Shown here piece after piece: positions 27,097-36,324 of a stretch of DNA of 64,000 nucleotides. Source of the DNA: DASRQK01 sp964436635 (GTDB taxonomy: Bacteria > Bacteroidota > Bacteroidia > Sphingobacteriales > Sphingobacteriaceae); the NCBI GenBank assembly GCA_964436635.1, contig CAYTDM010000004.1, positions 1 through 64,000 on the forward strand, written 5' to 3'. The position numbers and the translations under genes were made by a program. A model generated the notes under the pieces. The model saw only the letters and a program-made list of their open reading frames with translations. It made no database searches and was not told the DNA's origin. The first letter of the stretch is position 1. Every line of letters starts with the position of its first letter.

Positions 27097-30000
27097 ATGC
27101 AACAGCTTTCAACCACTCCTCCCTTACGAATTTTAATGGCCTCAGCAGGTTCAGGGAAAACCTTTGCATTAACGGTACATTTTCTTCGATTGGTGTTGGC
27201 AAATCCATCCTCTTATAAAGAAATTCTGGCAATAACCTTTACGAATAAGGCGACTGCTGAAATGAAGAAGCGGATTTTGGACACCTTAGAAGCGATCGCA
27301 GTGGATCCGACTCAGCCTAAAGCAAAAGCATATGTAGCAGAGTTGGAAACCCATTTTCCGGATTGGTCGCTCGCGCAATATCAACAAGGAGCCCACCAAG
27401 CCTATCGTAAAATCTTGCACGACTATGGTCGATTATCTATCATGACCATCGACAAGTTTTCCCAACAAATTATACGAAGTTTTACTTTCGAATTAGGTTT
27501 GGATCCAGGGTATCGAGTAGAGATTAATTATGACATCATCATTCCAGATCTTATTCAGCGCTTATATGAACAATTAGACACGAATCCTACTTTATTCGAT
27601 TGGCTGCTGCAACACTTATTATCTTTAATCGAGCAGGATAAATCGTGGAACATCAATGCTACTTTAAGTAGCTTGGCAAAGAACACGATTTTTAATGATC
27701 ATTTTAAGCGTTGGGAAGCCCAATTGGCCGAAAAGGGTGCTGACGAATTATTGGCACAAATCGCTAAAGATATAGATCAAAGGATTCAGGTATTTGAAAA
27801 AAAGGTGGACGAAGCGATTCAGTTTGTTTCCGAAAGATATAATGCTTTTGGGTTAGGAAACGACCATTTTAAAAGGAAAAGTCAGAATTATCTTGTAAAC
27901 TTTAAGGATCCAAGCATTATTTGGGATAAAGGTCTGTCTTCGTTATGTGAAAAACTACCAAATTTTATCGATAATATTGATGCGTATAACGATAAAATTC
28001 CTTCTGGCAGCCCTGTGCCAGCTTTTTATAAAGCCATCAATCCAGTTTTAAGCGATTTAAATACGTTTTTAAGTGCAAATTTTAAAGAGTATCAGTTGTA
28101 TTTGGCGGTACAGAAAAACCTACCTTACTTAAAATTAATGCGCGATCTCGCGCTGCTGATGGCCGAATGGCGGGCTGATAATGGGGCGCAAGTGTTAGCA
28201 GATGCGCAGCTTTTGTTGTCCAAAATTGGACAAACAACTGCCGGAGATCCTACATTTATTTGGGAGAAAATAGGGAATCGATATAAATACTTTTTATTTG
28301 ATGAATTTCAAGACACCTCCCATGCCCAATGGAATAATCTGAGTCCACTTTTAATGAATGCGCTTGGTGAGCGACACGGGAATGACCCAGCGCATTTAAT
28401 CGTGGGAGATGTAAAGCAAAGCATTTATCGTTGGAGAGATGGGGATTTCAGAATCTTATTAGAAGGGGTGGAAAAACGTGTGAAACAAGCTTTCGGAGTT
28501 AAAGACACCGGTGAATTCTTAAGCAAAGAAAATTTGGAACATAACTATCGAAGCAGTAAAAACATCATAGACTTTAATAATTTCTTGTTTCAACGCGCTC
28601 CTAAACTTGCTCAAGCGGCCATAAATAATAGATTAAGCACGAAAAACCAGGGTCAATACCCGAACTTTTGGAAGGCAGAACAATTTGATTCCCTAATCGA
28701 TCGCGCTTATGCAGAAGTAGAACAAGTTTATCCAGCACGCAATAATTCGCAAAAAGGGGAAGATGGAGTTATTGATGTGCAATTCTTAAAGGTAGGTAAT
28801 TCCATCAAGGAGAAATTTGAAGATGTTGCAACCATTCAGTCTTTAGATCAGATTCAAGATTGGATTTCTAAAGGTGGATTTCGAGCAGAAGATGTAGGAG
28901 TGCTTGTCCGCACAAATGACGAAGCACGATTTCTCATTAAAGAGTTTGAGAAAATAAAAAAAGATAAAGGCTATGTCTACGACATTGTTTCTGGAGAAGC
29001 CTTGTTATTATCTTCCGACCCCTTAGTTTCTACCCTGATTTCAGCGATGCGGTTTTTAGTTTTTGAAGGCAAAGCGTATAATACCTACTTAGCTGAAGTA
29101 GTCCTGTATTATTCAAGATTTAAAAACATCCAGGTGGCTGAAGACAGCTGGATTCATGTCGGCCAAGGGGATATTAAGAAACTGAGTGCTGTATTGCCGG
29201 AGAATATTTGTAGCCAATGGGATGCGTTAAAGCAGTTACCTCTGACCATTTTGGTGGAACAACTGATTCGGGATTTTGAATTTGAAGAGGCAGGTGAATC
29301 ATTAACCTATTTATATGCTTTTGTGGATGTGGTCGAGCAATATTCCGCTTCGCAAAGTGGGGATGTTTTGGCATTTTTAGAGTTCTGGGATGCGAGAAAT
29401 GAAAAATTTAGCTTGTCAGGATCAGTTCAGCAGCATGCGGTAGAAGTGACGACCGTTCATAAATCCAAAGGGTTAGAATATGAAGCCCTGATCATTCCAT
29501 TTTGTGAATGGAATTTGAGTGGAAAACCAAGGGAGCAGGTCTGGTTTGATGTATCAGAGTCCTCTGTATTAAAGGATTTGGGTACGGCTCCCTTGCAATT
29601 TAGCGACGCGAAAGATACCTTAATTGAAGATCAATATTTTGAGGAGGAATTATATAATTACATGGATACCTTGAATACTTTGTATGTGGCGACTACCCGA
29701 GCGAAACAGGCTTTATGTATTTTTGCCCCTCATAAAAATTCATATGAAGAGTCAAGCACTTCAAGCGATAAGTCATCTAACAAGAAATCATCAAGTTCAT
29801 CAAAATCAGCTAAGGAAGATATAAAGGATGTGGGTGATTTATTATATCAAGTTGTTAAAGCGCATTCGAATTGGGATTCGGAATCGTGCAGCTTGTTGAT
29901 TGGTGCTGGTGGCCAAACTGATTCGAAGGATCAGTCTGTGCATCAAAGTGCGGAAGAGGCAAATTTCGACCCAGCTTTTGAGATGAAGGGCTATCCTTCC

Positions 30001-30501
30001 TCCACCTTGTTGCAGGCTTTGCTCGCCAAAAAATCAACTTTGGACTTTACTCGCAAAGAAATGAATCGGGCTTCTGCCCAATTTAGTAGTAATTTGCACG
30101 AATTAATGGCTACGATTCAGCAGGAAGAGGAAGGGTCGACGGCCATTGCCAATTTTGAGCAAGCAGGAAGATTGAATGCGGAGGAAGCGAAGCAAGCCAG
30201 TCGTTTGATCCAACAAGCCTGGAGCCACCCCATTTTAGGGAACTTACTAAAAAGGGGCTATCGTCAAGGAAACGAAAAAGCCATTATCGATGAGCTGGGG
30301 AATACTTGGAGGCCTGACAAAGTCTTGTTTGGCCCGAATGAAACCATCGTCATCGACTTTAAATTAACAGCTACGGTTAGGGAATCGGCTCATGTCTCCC
30401 AAATACAACAATACATGCGATTTTTGGAAAGCATGCAATTACCGCATGTGAGGGGATATTTATACTATTTCTTACAAAATGAAATGGAGGAAATTCAATA
30501 G
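27097..30501 (+). CDS. addA: AddA/RecB-like helicase-nuclease
   Basis: UvrD-family SF1 helicase with a C-terminal RecB-type nuclease, the AddA partner in double-strand-break end resection. Walker A ASAGSGKT (residues 15-22), Walker B FDEFQDTSHAQW, motif III VGDVKQSIYRWRDGD, motif V VEVTTVHKSKGLEYEALIIPF, motif VI LYVATTRAKQAL. The C-terminal nuclease motif is RPDKVLF..TIVIDFKL, with QIQQYMRFL after it. A serine/lysine-rich segment (residues about 882-910, several Ser runs) is inserted between helicase and nuclease. 1134 aa is full length. addB begins 3 nt after its stop. Confidence 0.92.
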   Translation: MQQLSTTPPLRILMASAGSGKTFALTVHFLRLVLANPSSYKEILAITFTNKATAEMKKRILDTLEAIAVDPTQPKAKAYVAELETHFPDWSLAQYQQGAHQAYRKILHDYGRLSIMTIDKFSQQIIRSFTFELGLDPGYRVEINYDIIIPDLIQRLYEQLDTNPTLFDWLLQHLLSLIEQDKSWNINATLSSLAKNTIFNDHFKRWEAQLAEKGADELLAQIAKDIDQRIQVFEKKVDEAIQFVSERYNAFGLGNDHFKRKSQNYLVNFKDPSIIWDKGLSSLCEKLPNFIDNIDAYNDKIPSGSPVPAFYKAINPVLSDLNTFLSANFKEYQLYLAVQKNLPYLKLMRDLALLMAEWRADNGAQVLADAQLLLSKIGQTTAGDPTFIWEKIGNRYKYFLFDEFQDTSHAQWNNLSPLLMNALGERHGNDPAHLIVGDVKQSIYRWRDGDFRILLEGVEKRVKQAFGVKDTGEFLSKENLEHNYRSSKNIIDFNNFLFQRAPKLAQAAINNRLSTKNQGQYPNFWKAEQFDSLIDRAYAEVEQVYPARNNSQKGEDGVIDVQFLKVGNSIKEKFEDVATIQSLDQIQDWISKGGFRAEDVGVLVRTNDEARFLIKEFEKIKKDKGYVYDIVSGEALLLSSDPLVSTLISAMRFLVFEGKAYNTYLAEVVLYYSRFKNIQVAEDSWIHVGQGDIKKLSAVLPENICSQWDALKQLPLTILVEQLIRDFEFEEAGESLTYLYAFVDVVEQYSASQSGDVLAFLEFWDARNEKFSLSGSVQQHAVEVTTVHKSKGLEYEALIIPFCEWNLSGKPREQVWFDVSESSVLKDLGTAPLQFSDAKDTLIEDQYFEEELYNYMDTLNTLYVATTRAKQALCIFAPHKNSYEESSTSSDKSSNKKSSSSSKSAKEDIKDVGDLLYQVVKAHSNWDSESCSLLIGAGGQTDSKDQSVHQSAEEANFDPAFEMKGYPSSTLLQALLAKKSTLDFTRKEMNRASAQFSSNLHELMATIQQEEEGSTAIANFEQAGRLNAEEAKQASRLIQQAWSHPILGNLLKRGYRQGNEKAIIDELGNTWRPDKVLFGPNETIVIDFKLTATVRESAHVSQIQQYMRFLESMQLPHVRGYLYYFLQNEMEEIQ

Positions 30502-30504
30502 CGT

Positions 30505-33500
30505 ATGATCACAGAAGGCTTAACTCATCTTCCTTTTTTAGACCGCGTAGCGGAAGATCTCGTGCAGAAATTTGGCGACGATTTGGGCGAGGTGGCGATC
30601 GTTTTTAATAATCAACGCCCGATTCAGCACCTGAAATCGTCTCTGGCTCAGCGCCAACAAAAGGTGTTTTGGAGCCCCCAATTCTTCACCATTCAAGACT
30701 TTATGCGTCAGGTTAGCGGATCACAAGAGGTCAATAAGATTACGCAAGTTTTTATGCTGTTTGACCAATATGTGGCTTTGAAAAAAGCTCAGCAGCCTGA
30801 TTTTGAGGAATCCATCGATCACTTTTTCCCGATTGGGGAGATTATCCTGGATGATTTCGCACAATTGGATTATGAGTTAGTGGAGGTGCATCGCATTTTT
30901 CAAGACATGGAAGTCCTCGCCCGGTTAGATACTGAATTTGATTATTTGACGGAGGAGCAGAAGGACTTTTTAAAGAAATTTTGGTCGGGTTTTAATTCCG
31001 ATCATCACCACGAAATGCATGTTCGATTTTTGGAGTTGTGGAGATTGCTTCCGCAATTATATCATGCGTTTAAAACTGCTTTGCGCGAGCAAGGCTTGCA
31101 GACCATGGCTGGAATCTATCGCGAAATGGCCGAGCAACCGGCGCTCAGTTTAAGCAGGATTCAGTCTTTTAAGCAGGTGGTTTTTGTGGGGTTTAACGCC
31201 CTAAATGCTTGTGAAAAACAGTTGTTTAAAGGCTGGCAAGATGAGGGACGCGCCCTCTTTTACTTTGATGGAGACGCGTATTATTTCGAAGACTTCCAGC
31301 AAGAAGCGGGGCATTTTTTGCGTCAAAATCTGGGCAATGTGGGTTTGAAAAACGCATTTCCAGCATTTCCTCAGTTGCTAAACGCAAAAGAGGGTGCGAT
31401 TTCGGACGCACAAATGCCTGAAATAAGTGTCTATCCGATTCCTGGTAATATTGCCCAGGCAAAAGCGGTAGCTCAATTAATCGGCCAATCGGATCTTTCT
31501 TCGAAATCGGTGGGGATTTTGCTTGCTGATGAACGATTATTAGTGCCCGTATTACAAAGTTTGCCGGCCGAGTTCGTGGATCAACTTAACATTACGATGG
31601 GTTATCCATTTGCCGAATCCTTGTCTTTTAGTTTTGTCGAGCAACTTTTTTCCATTCAATTGGAATTTGCTGCGCGCAATAAGTCGGATTTAACCTTGAG
31701 CGTCGAGACTTTTTTAGGAATGATTAATCATCCGTATTTTGGCATAGAATTATCCCAACGCAGCGCCTTGGCAAATGAGTTTTTTTTGAGTAAAGAACGA
31801 AATGTGCGGATGGAGTGGGTAAAAAGCCAAGTTCCGGGCTTGAATGATCAATTTCCTGTTTGTTTTGAGCGGTTTACGCATGTGCAAGATTGGATGCAGG
31901 GCTTGGAAACGACCTTGTTAAATCTGATGAATCAAGATCGCAGCACTTTGCCCATTTTTACCATTGAAAACGCTTTGTTGGATCAGGCCATTGTTAGCCT
32001 TCGCCAGTTAGCACAGGGCTTTTCGCAGCACCCAAAATTAAGCATTGCGCTAGCGATAAAACTGATTAGACGGTCTTTAAGGAGTTTAACCGTGCCTTTA
32101 AGTGGGGATCGCGACTCTCGCATTCAAATTATGGGATTATTGGAGAGCCGTAACTTAAATTTTGACGTGGTCTATATGGTCGGGGTGAATGAAGGGCACT
32201 TGCCGGTTTTGAATCAGGCTTCGTCTTTTATTCCGTACCATTTAAGAAGAGCTTATGGCTTGCCTGTGGTGGAAAATCAACAAGCTCTTTCGGCTTATTT
32301 ATTCTATAGAATTCTCCATCCTGTCAAACAGGTTCATTATCTATATAATTCGGTCATCGATTTTAATAATTCAGGAGAGTTGTCTCGTTTTGTGCGACAA
32401 TTAATGTATGAAAGTGGCTTGCCAATTTCGGTTAAGAACGTACGAATTTCTTCATCTTCTGAGTCAAAGCAGGGGGGAGCTGAAGAAATTTCCATTGCGA
32501 AAACGGGCGAAGTTTGGGAAAAGCTCCAGGCTTATTTACACCCCATGGAAAATGGTAAAAAGAAATCACTTTCGGCCACTGCATTCACTACCTATTTAAA
32601 TTCACCTTTAGAATTTTTTTATAAATATATTGCTGATTTCAAAGAGCCACCGAAGTTTAAGAATGAAATCGAAGCCAATCGATTGGGCTCAGTCGTACAC
32701 CAAATTATGCAATGGCTCTACGAACCGTATTTGGCAAAAGGTGTACCTATCACTTCCGGTGATTTTAAAGATTTGTTTGAGCGATTACCGAGCTTGGCAG
32801 AATTTGCAGTGTGCAAAGAATATTTTCCGAACCGGGCGCAGGTAAATGCCAGTGATTTCAATGGTTCATTAAAACTGGTTATGAATATTGCAATGGAATA
32901 TTGTAAGGCTTTTCTTCAGCATGACCGTGATTTAAATGCTCCAATTTATTTATTGGAATTGGAAAATGATTCGACTGAGTTTTTGCTCGATGTGTCCATT
33001 CAAGTTCAAGGCGAGCCTGCAGAAGTTACTTTAAGAGGCATCATCGATCGCATTGATCATGTGAACGATGAGGTGCGCATTGTGGACTACAAAACAGGCG
33101 GTGACGAATTAAAAGTGAATGTGGAAGAGGTGACCAAACAGAAGTCGAAAGAAGAACCGAAACAGGAATCGGGAGAGCCGAAACAGGTATCGGAAGAGAC
33201 GACAAAACAGGTGTCGAAGGAGACAAAGAAAAAGGAGGAAATTGAAAAATACAAAGACTACTTTCCACCAAAAGACTCAAATAAAGCTTTCATTCAAACC
33301 TTATATTATTCATTTATCTATGAAAGCATTCGTAAAAAATCGGTAACTCCCTATTTATATAGTGTGCGTAAACTGAAATCGGAAGGGTCTAAATTCTGGT
33401 ATAAACTCGCAAGGGCAGAAAAAGAATTCATCGTTGCAGAGAATTTGGTAGAGGTAAAAGCCGCGTTCAAAAAGGTTTTAATTGATAAATTAGAAGAACT

Positions 33501-33618
33501 ATTCGATCCGACCCTTCCATTTACCCATCCAAAAGATGCAAAAGTTTATGACAAATCTCCACTTAAGCCGTTTTTAATTCCACCCAACAAGATTGAAGTG
33601 GAGGAACCTAAGGATTAG
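30505..33618 (+). CDS. addB: AddB-like PD-(D/E)XK nuclease
   Basis: Second subunit of the AddAB-type nuclease. The 1037-aa protein has a degenerate helicase region (FVGFNALNACEKQLF; IMGLLESRNLNFDVVYMVGVNEGHLP) and a C-terminal PD-(D/E)XK domain: SATAFTTYLNSPLEFFYKY, RLGSVVHQIMQWLYEP, and the catalytic LRGIIDRID..VRIVDYKTG. I see no C-terminal cysteine cluster, so the Fe-S staple of Bacillus AddB seems absent. Odd: right after DYKTG (residue about 862), a low-complexity K/E/Q repeat (residues about 870-917) interrupts the nuclease fold before the FIQTLYYSF helix. Confidence 0.85.
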   Translation: MITEGLTHLPFLDRVAEDLVQKFGDDLGEVAIVFNNQRPIQHLKSSLAQRQQKVFWSPQFFTIQDFMRQVSGSQEVNKITQVFMLFDQYVALKKAQQPDFEESIDHFFPIGEIILDDFAQLDYELVEVHRIFQDMEVLARLDTEFDYLTEEQKDFLKKFWSGFNSDHHHEMHVRFLELWRLLPQLYHAFKTALREQGLQTMAGIYREMAEQPALSLSRIQSFKQVVFVGFNALNACEKQLFKGWQDEGRALFYFDGDAYYFEDFQQEAGHFLRQNLGNVGLKNAFPAFPQLLNAKEGAISDAQMPEISVYPIPGNIAQAKAVAQLIGQSDLSSKSVGILLADERLLVPVLQSLPAEFVDQLNITMGYPFAESLSFSFVEQLFSIQLEFAARNKSDLTLSVETFLGMINHPYFGIELSQRSALANEFFLSKERNVRMEWVKSQVPGLNDQFPVCFERFTHVQDWMQGLETTLLNLMNQDRSTLPIFTIENALLDQAIVSLRQLAQGFSQHPKLSIALAIKLIRRSLRSLTVPLSGDRDSRIQIMGLLESRNLNFDVVYMVGVNEGHLPVLNQASSFIPYHLRRAYGLPVVENQQALSAYLFYRILHPVKQVHYLYNSVIDFNNSGELSRFVRQLMYESGLPISVKNVRISSSSESKQGGAEEISIAKTGEVWEKLQAYLHPMENGKKKSLSATAFTTYLNSPLEFFYKYIADFKEPPKFKNEIEANRLGSVVHQIMQWLYEPYLAKGVPITSGDFKDLFERLPSLAEFAVCKEYFPNRAQVNASDFNGSLKLVMNIAMEYCKAFLQHDRDLNAPIYLLELENDSTEFLLDVSIQVQGEPAEVTLRGIIDRIDHVNDEVRIVDYKTGGDELKVNVEEVTKQKSKEEPKQESGEPKQVSEETTKQVSKETKKKEEIEKYKDYFPPKDSNKAFIQTLYYSFIYESIRKKSVTPYLYSVRKLKSEGSKFWYKLARAEKEFIVAENLVEVKAAFKKVLIDKLEELFDPTLPFTHPKDAKVYDKSPLKPFLIPPNKIEVEEPKD
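33132..33230 (+). repeat. In-frame tandem repeat inside addB
   Basis: About four degenerate copies of a 21-24 nt unit, encoding TKQKSKEE, PKQESGE, PKQVSEET and TKQVSKET. All copies keep the reading frame. It lies directly after the nuclease motif DYKTG. Confidence 0.75.
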
Positions 33619-33649
33619 TTTGTAATTTCAATTATAACTACTAACTTTG
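33619..33649 (+). promoter_or_regulatory. Consensus promoter of the TPP-controlled TonB receptor gene
   Basis: TTTG (33619-33622), 19 nt, then TAACTTTG (33642-33649): a full Bacteroidota promoter. It begins at the base after the addB stop. Transcription would start near 33654, exactly where the TPP riboswitch begins. Confidence 0.8.
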
Positions 33650-33654
33650 AGCCA

Positions 33655-33765
33655 TCATAAGGGGTGCCTTGTTTGTGTAAACAAATACAAAAACGGGCTG
33701 AGATTATACCCATTGGTCGTAAGATCAAGCACCTGATCCGGATAATGCCGGCGTAGGGAGAGGGA
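33655..33765 (+). ncRNA. TPP riboswitch (THI element)
   Basis: Shows the conserved THI-box blocks in order: GGGGTGCC (33661-33668), GGGCTGAGATTATACCC around 33695-33711, ACCTGATCCGGATAATGCCGG (33731 onward, split by the core), then GCGTAGGGA. Helices P1 (GGGGTGCC-like side with the closing AGGGAG), P2 and P4/P5 are all possible. Downstream, CTGCAA (33784-33789) can pair with TTGCAG (33795-33800), or AACCC with GGGTT, giving possible alternative structures near the start codon. It controls the TonB-dependent receptor that follows. Confidence 0.93.
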
Positions 33766-33832
33766 AGTTAAATAATAGGATTGCTGCAAACCCCTTGCAG
33801 GAATTGGGTTTAACTTAATTTTACAAAAAAAA

Positions 33833-36220
33833 ATGTTTAAAAAACTGTTTAGTTTGGCAACGCTATGCCTTATGGCAAGTTTTGTTTGGGCGCAGCATAC
33901 CCTGCACATCGGGGTGTACAACGAAAAGTCAATTACTAATCCGAAAGAATCGCCGCTTGCGGGAGCTACCATACGAATCGAAGGTCGCTCTGAAGTGTAC
34001 AAAACCGATGCGCAAGGTCAAGTTCAACTTGTCGGGCTTCCCCCTGGGGCACACACCCTACAAATCACGTATTTAGGCTACGAAACTTTAACAAAAACCG
34101 TAGAAGTTCCATTAGATAAGTCGCTGACCATTCTTTTAACCCCTTCCGTGTTTGTCACTGAAGAAGTCTTGGTTCAAGCCACTCGCGCTACTGAAGAGTC
34201 TGCTACGACCTTTAAAAACCTCAGCAAAGCGGACTTGGAAAAGAATAATTTAGGCCAAGACCTTCCTTATTTATTAGATCAAACCCCTGGAGTGGTGGTG
34301 TTTTCGGATGCGGGAGCGGGCGTTGGATACACAGGAATACGAATTCGTGGCAGTGATCCTACGCGTGTAAATGTGACTTTAAACGGCATTCCATTAAATA
34401 ATCCGGAAAGCATGGGCACTTTTCTTGTGAATCTTCCAGACTTCGCTTCTTCCGTCGACAATCTCCAAATCCAACGCGGTGTAGGAACTTCCACCAATGG
34501 AGCAGGAGCTTTTGGAGCGAGTCTAAATATTCAAACCACGAAATTAAATCCCACGCCTTATGCCGAGTTGGATCAAAGCGCTGGATCTTATAATACCTTC
34601 AAGAGTACTGTTCGTTTCGGAACCGGTTTACTAGACGGCAATGTGAGTTTTGATGGGCGGCTTTCGCAAATTAAGAGCGATGGCTACATAGATCGTGCAT
34701 TTTCTGATCTGAAATCCTTCTTTTTGACAGGTGCTTGGCACGGGAAGAACAGCATGATTCGTGCAAACGTGTTTTCAGGAAAAGAGAAAACTTATCAAGC
34801 TTGGAATGGAGTTCCTGAAGAAATGTTGGCCACAAACCGACGATTTAATGAATTTACCTATGAAAATCAGACGGATAATTATGTGCAAACCCATTATCAG
34901 CTTCATTATTCGACGAACCCCAACCCCAAAACCAACTTAAATGCAGCTTTGCATTACACGAGAGGGGAAGGATATTATGAAGAATATAGAGCAGACGATC
35001 GCTTTAGTCGCTATGGTTTAGAGGACGTGGTCATAGGCGATGTGGTGATGGATCGTACCGATCTTATCCGTAGAAGATGGTTAGATAATCATTTTTTAGG
35101 CGGTACTTACTCGCTTACCCATCGATTGAATGACCCATTAACCTTGACATTCGGAGGAGCCTATAATGAATATTACGGTGCGCATTTTGGGGAGGTGATT
35201 TGGGCCAAATTTGCATCCAACAGCGAATTGGGAGATCGTTATTACGAAGATGATGCGGTGAAAAAAGATTTTAATTTTTATGCGAAATCTACTTATGAAC
35301 GAGCGGATTTATCTCTATTTTTAGATCTTCAATATAGAAAAGTGGTGTATTCATTCTTAGGATACGATCGTAATTTGGTGCAACTGGATCAAACTGAAAC
35401 CTTGAATTTCTTCAATCCGAAAATTGGCTTGAGTTATCGTTTGAATGCGTTTTCTACCATGTATACCTCGATTGCGCTAGCGAACAAAGAGCCTGTACGA
35501 GATGATTACGTGGATTCTTCGATCGATAGTCGTCCAAATCCTGAAAAGTTATTGAATTTTGAAGGGGGATATCGTTATCAATCTGCGAAGTATTCGCTTG
35601 GCGCAAACGTTTACGGTATGTACTACCAGGATCAGTTAATTATTACTGGAGAAATTAATGATGTAGGGGAGTTAATTCGTCAAAATGTGGCAAAAAGCTA
35701 TCGTGCAGGTATCGAGTTGGACGCGCAATGGCGACTTTCTTCTGCCCTTCAGTGGTCAGCTACTGCAGCATTTAGCGAGAATAAGATCATAGATTTTGTC
35801 GAATATGTGGATGAATTCGATTACTCAGGCCAGCAGGCGATTTCGTATGATCGCACAAACATCGCCTTGTCTCCTTCTGTGGTGGCTTCCAGTGAATGGA
35901 CTTGGAAACTTCATCCAAAATTTGAAGCGGGCCTGATCAGTAAGTATGTTTCCAGACAATATTTAGATAATACGAGTGCAAAAGTACGCAGCATTGATCC
36001 GTTTTTTGTGAATAATTTGCGATTCGCGTATACGACTTCTTACCGTTCGGCAAAAAAAGTCGGATTAACCCTGGCTATCAACAATGTTTTCGGTGAAAAA
36101 TATGCCTCGAATGGCTATACTTGGGGCCATTTGAATGAGGACGGATCACGAGCGTATTATAATTATTATTATCCCCAAGCTACTGCTAACTTTCTGATTG
36201 GTTTGAGTTTAGGATTCTAA
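33833..36220 (+). CDS. TonB-dependent outer-membrane receptor, probably for thiamine
   Basis: Outer-membrane active transporter (795 aa). Signal peptide MFKKLFSLATLCLMASFVWAQ; a carboxypeptidase-D-like domain (LAGATIRIEG...LQITYLGYETLTKTVEV); plug domain (LPYLLDQTPGVVVFSDAG, GIRIRGSDPTRVNVTLNGIPLNNPE); then a 22-strand barrel ending in the typical C-terminal phenylalanine (FLIGLSLGF). The TPP riboswitch directly upstream means expression should fall when thiamine pyrophosphate is plentiful, so the ligand is likely thiamine or a precursor. Thiamine-regulated TonB receptors are known in other Bacteroidota. No thi or pnuT gene is adjacent. Confidence 0.92.
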   Translation: MFKKLFSLATLCLMASFVWAQHTLHIGVYNEKSITNPKESPLAGATIRIEGRSEVYKTDAQGQVQLVGLPPGAHTLQITYLGYETLTKTVEVPLDKSLTILLTPSVFVTEEVLVQATRATEESATTFKNLSKADLEKNNLGQDLPYLLDQTPGVVVFSDAGAGVGYTGIRIRGSDPTRVNVTLNGIPLNNPESMGTFLVNLPDFASSVDNLQIQRGVGTSTNGAGAFGASLNIQTTKLNPTPYAELDQSAGSYNTFKSTVRFGTGLLDGNVSFDGRLSQIKSDGYIDRAFSDLKSFFLTGAWHGKNSMIRANVFSGKEKTYQAWNGVPEEMLATNRRFNEFTYENQTDNYVQTHYQLHYSTNPNPKTNLNAALHYTRGEGYYEEYRADDRFSRYGLEDVVIGDVVMDRTDLIRRRWLDNHFLGGTYSLTHRLNDPLTLTFGGAYNEYYGAHFGEVIWAKFASNSELGDRYYEDDAVKKDFNFYAKSTYERADLSLFLDLQYRKVVYSFLGYDRNLVQLDQTETLNFFNPKIGLSYRLNAFSTMYTSIALANKEPVRDDYVDSSIDSRPNPEKLLNFEGGYRYQSAKYSLGANVYGMYYQDQLIITGEINDVGELIRQNVAKSYRAGIELDAQWRLSSALQWSATAAFSENKIIDFVEYVDEFDYSGQQAISYDRTNIALSPSVVASSEWTWKLHPKFEAGLISKYVSRQYLDNTSAKVRSIDPFFVNNLRFAYTTSYRSAKKVGLTLAINNVFGEKYASNGYTWGHLNEDGSRAYYNYYYPQATANFLIGLSLGF

Positions 36221-36249
36221 GATGCTTTTTTCTACCGGGATTTACGGAA

Positions 36250-36302
36250 TAAAATTACGGGATTTCACTTATTGTCCTCACCATGAGGGGCCCGTAATTT
36301 TA
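36250..36302 (+). terminator. Hairpin after the TonB receptor, possible terminator or leader
   Basis: TAAAATTACGGG (36250-36261) pairs perfectly with CCCGTAATTTTA (36291-36302), 12 bp. The 29-nt loop contains a smaller hairpin, CCTCA-CCA-TGAGG (36276-36288). The run TTTTA near the 3' end is a weak U-tract. It lies 22 nt before the next start codon, so it could also structure that gene's leader. Confidence 0.5.
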
Positions 36303-36324
36303 CTTCATGTAAAAACCCTATATC

